Notes under the pieces: model-generated
Database searches by the model: none
What the model was told of the DNA's origin: nothing
Seen by the model: the letters and a program-made list of their open reading frames with translations, nothing else
From: Albula goreensis
Lineage: Eukaryota > Chordata > Actinopteri > Albuliformes > Albulidae
Length of the DNA stretch: 64,000 nucleotides
Reading direction: 5' to 3'
NCBI GenBank assembly: GCA_022829145.1
Contig: CM040745.1
Coordinates: 26,418,406-26,482,405 of the forward strand
Translations under genes and position numbers: made by a program
Part shown: in pieces, positions 61,275 to 64,000 of the stretch
How positions within the stretch are numbered: position 1 is the stretch's first letter
Layout of the letters: each line of letters begins with the position of its first letter

Positions 61275-64000
61275 ATGCAGTGAAGTGCATGCCTTATGAG
61301 AAGAAATGCAGATGCACAGAGATTCGTGGGGCATGGGTCCAGAACCAGAGCAGTGAAGCTGTTAGATTGTGTGTGTCTGTCTCTCGCTGGGCTCACTGTG
61401 GGTGGGTGGAGCCAGTTTTGGCAGGCATACTCCACCCCCAGGCGCAGCCTCCCTCTCAGACACAGGCTACAGAGCCTCCCTCTCGTGATGGGGGCGCCCT
61501 GGATCCAGCCGTCTGACCGTGCCAAATGCCAGGACCTTTTCACATTCTCAGAGAGGAGGGAGAATGGCGGCTTCCTTTCACCCTGCTCCTTTGAGGCTGT
61601 GACAGGCAGCCGTGAGCGGGCAGAGGACTGAGATCACAGTCCGCAGAGGGGGACCAGAGGCACTGATCTGTGCTGACTCACCTCGATGCGCAGGCCACCA
61701 GAACACACCGCATGAGGAATCAGTAAAGCATCCACAGGCATCCATCCTACGTGAAAGGAGACGGCCTGAGACGTGTTCCAGATGAGATGCCCCTCCCCCT
61801 TCCCCTACCCCTGTGTCAGTCGGCTGATCTTTACTGTTTTCCATAGGCTCTGCTCTGCTTTTTTCCCTGCTCCTGGTTTGACAGTGAAGTACAGCCAAAC
61901 CTGGGCCTCTGGCACACACGGTGTAACCATCTCCTGTCGCGCTGGTGACATCTTGCTGAATTGGCACCTGTACTGTGGCTGAATGATTGATGAGAGTGAG
62001 GCAGGGGGCAGAAGTGGGATGTCCCCGAACGTGTTCCTCACACCTTCCTCACATGTTTATGTGTCTGCCAGGAGGAGCAGCTCACCTCGCCCTGGGGCAC
62101 AGTCAACACCTCTTCCCCACGTTCAGCTATGACAGCCAGGTTTCTCCTGATGCAATTCTGTTCCCAAATGAATGATCAGCTTAGAATAGCTGCACACTAG
62201 GAATACAGGTAAACGGGAGGCACAGGCCTCTGAAGGGCTGTTATAATAATGTTTTTTTTCCTGTGTCACCAGTCAACACAGTAGAAAACTATGGAAATAT
62301 ACAAAACCATTGAGTACAGTGTAAAGTATACTGTGAAGAACACAGTTTTTTGTTTTTTCACTAGTCAATACCAGCCAATTGAACACATGCTTGGATATAT
62401 GTATGACCATACCCATCAGCAGCAAAACCCTTAATTTCCAGTACTGATGTTGCCTATCCAGCCTTCAAAGAACAACAGGGCAAGGTGACAGAGTCGGACA
62501 GATAAGGAAGCATTTTATATAAGGTACAACTATGTCTGGCTAATATCCTTTCAGCAGCAGACAGATGTGTGCAGATGAGATGCAGTAATCCACATATAAA
62601 GCTGTGTCTACGCTTGTTCCACTTGATTTAGTGTCAATTTCAGCTCTCTTGGTTGGAATGGCTTTGGAGGGAGGGGAGGGGAGGGGGCAGCTGTGGAGAT
62701 TCAGTGACTGTCTGAAGTGCCAGCCTCCCTACAATCAGTGTTTTATCAAACATCAAAGACAGCTGCACCCGCTGTGAGTGTGGGGCTCCATTCAGCAGTG
62801 CGTGCAAGCGTATGCCATACTGTATATGGATATGAATTTATACAAGGGCTCTCCGTATTATTGCTTCTTCAAAGGGTAGTAACTTGAAGAAAGAGGTCAT
62901 GCATAAGGACAGCATCCAACTTGCAGTGGGTGTGGTCACCTACCATATGTTTCCTTTAAGTCTATCTGACAACATGCATCTAGCTTTCTCAGAGGAGGGA
63001 GGCAATTCTCTCCTCTGCCACAATTTCAAAGTACAATTACCTAAACTAAACAGAAAAGGGCCTTTGGAAGATGCTTTTTTCTGCTACAGAAACAATTACA
63101 CATCTATTTCAATTCGACACAATTCTACAAGACAACAAAGGAACCTGCAGGGAAAAAAGGAAACCAGCTGCTTCAAACTACTTTATTTATGTGAGACCAA
63201 TGTACTGAGCACCAATTCAAATCACAGATGCAAGGAAATTGTGCTCTGAAATTTGCAGATTCTCAGTTGGGTATCAAATCCAGATGTTGCCAATGGCAAC
63301 TGTGGCTAGCAGTCATTCCAAATGACACAGACGTGGGTGTGGCATCTTCCAAGAAGGAAAGAGATGTGTCTTATCAAAGCACCCTCACTGGTCAACACAA
63401 TCCCCCTGGTCAGCTTGCACAGTTTTCATATGAGGTATTTTGCTTTGGCTCATGTCTGTACAAGATCTAACGCTTGGAAGCAGCAGCTGACATTGAATGT
63501 TTTAGAGGAGAGTCTATGCCTGTCTTTGCTCTTTCAAACAGATCCTCCCATATAGAGACCTTTTTTTTGCTATCTATATTTTTTTTAAAATTACTAATGT
63601 TGATGGTTCTCCAGTTCTGGGTTTTCTGACAAAAAGGCAAATCCTCACAAATATTTATGTAGCAATAGAGTAATACTATACACAAAAAATTCCATAATGC
63701 ATGTGTAATTACAAGGGCTACAGCACCTAATGTGCCTAAGAATCTAATCAGCCATGTGATCAGTTGTTTTCTAAATTGCATTTTATGGAAAAACGTTTTC
63801 AGAAGTTTGAATGTATAGTATGTACTACAGCCTGAGTGCTGACCTAGCTCCATGTGAATCCCTTTAGGCAGCCAGTGTACCGCTGTGACATTGCACAAGC
63901 CCCATCCCCAGCCCACACACCATGCCGAGGGAAGCAGACACATGAAGCACACTTACACACAACCAGACACATTTTTCCTCAGCAGAATGAATGATGCAAG

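Larger units (their letters stand above)
41556..64000 (-). other. fgf14: fgf14 gene locus, 3' part (last two coding exons and introns)
   Basis: This is the - strand span of an FGF14 gene, open at the right edge. Only the last two coding exons are present (43052-43250 and 41556-41695), separated by a 1,356-bp intron. Everything from 43251 to 64000 is intron, because the preceding family exon (encoding the GLYIAMNGEGYLYTS region) could not be found. FGF14 is an intracellular FGF homologous factor that binds voltage-gated sodium channel C-termini and modulates neuronal excitability; it is not secreted. The 3' UTR extends to lower coordinates from 41555. A - strand AATAAA (TTTATT at 39913-39918) is a possible end, unproven. 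Confidence 0.92.
43251..64000 (-). other. fgf14 intron (more than 20.7 kb, continues past window)
   Basis: No exon found. It holds most of the window's microsatellites (43.8, 45.2, 53.7-53.9, 54.2, 59.6 and 60.3 kb), a 5S-derived SINE fragment (46.0 kb), a homopurine tract (50.4 kb), a perfect palindrome (54.27 kb), a Tc1-like relic (58.1-58.6 kb) and a 39-bp minisatellite (61.1 kb). The preceding FGF14 exon was searched for on the - strand by its conserved residues and not seen. Confidence 0.75.

Noticed and set aside
61059-61334. Repeated SERTRCGQWPYPC-type peptide
   Set aside because: Follows from a 39-bp tandem repeat being divisible by three; the opposite strand is equally open.
63467-63952. 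161-codon - strand frame at the right edge
   Set aside because: No FGF14 exon residues and no recognisable domain.
1-64000. CRISPR arrays, operons or phage-like systems
   Set aside because: The tandem repeats lack unique spacers, the gene structure is spliced and eukaryotic, and no bacterial-type gene was found.

Overview
This window is vertebrate nuclear DNA, most likely from a ray-finned (teleost) fish. It is AT-rich and intron-dominated, with GT-AG exons, many CA/TG microsatellites, decayed Tc1/mariner transposase copies and a 5S-rRNA-derived SINE fragment. The fish assignment is an inference from repeat content and was not tested against a database. No bacterial, phage or CRISPR-like system is present.

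Two protein-coding genes face each other tail to tail. On the + strand are the last five coding exons of integrin beta-like 1 (itgbl1): 527-673, 17574-17690, 29100-29246, 32420-32533 and 37361-37449. All join in phase 1. Each of the first four encodes one eight-cysteine integrin-type EGF module, and the last encodes a shortened five-cysteine module and the stop codon. Together they give about 204 C-terminal residues of a secreted EGF-repeat protein. On the - strand are the last two coding exons of fgf14, an intracellular fibroblast growth factor homologous factor: the penultimate exon at 43052-43250 and the terminal exon at 41556-41695. The rest of fgf14 lies beyond the right edge, so 43251-64000 is one long intron. 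The same two genes are convergent neighbours in human 13q33, so this is conserved synteny.

Everything else is intronic or intergenic. Recognisable items are Tc1-like transposase relics (about 9.95-10.39 kb on the - strand, 23.83-24.2 kb and 58.14-58.6 kb on the + strand), a 5S-derived SINE fragment (about 45.98-46.06 kb), a hAT-like end (42.92 kb), a LINE-like fragment (31.26-31.44 kb), a degenerate 41-bp minisatellite directly after the third itgbl1 exon, a 39-bp minisatellite (61.13-61.27 kb), long microsatellites, a homopurine tract (50.4-50.6 kb) and several near-perfect short-loop palindromes.

The most interesting unexplained signals are the palindromes (2.1, 10.6, 19.9, 25.8 and 54.3 kb) and a CpG-dense block between the two gene ends (40.36-40.89 kb). 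I see no convincing undescribed biological system. The two genes are not known to work together: itgbl1 acts outside the cell, and fgf14 acts inside neurons on sodium channels.
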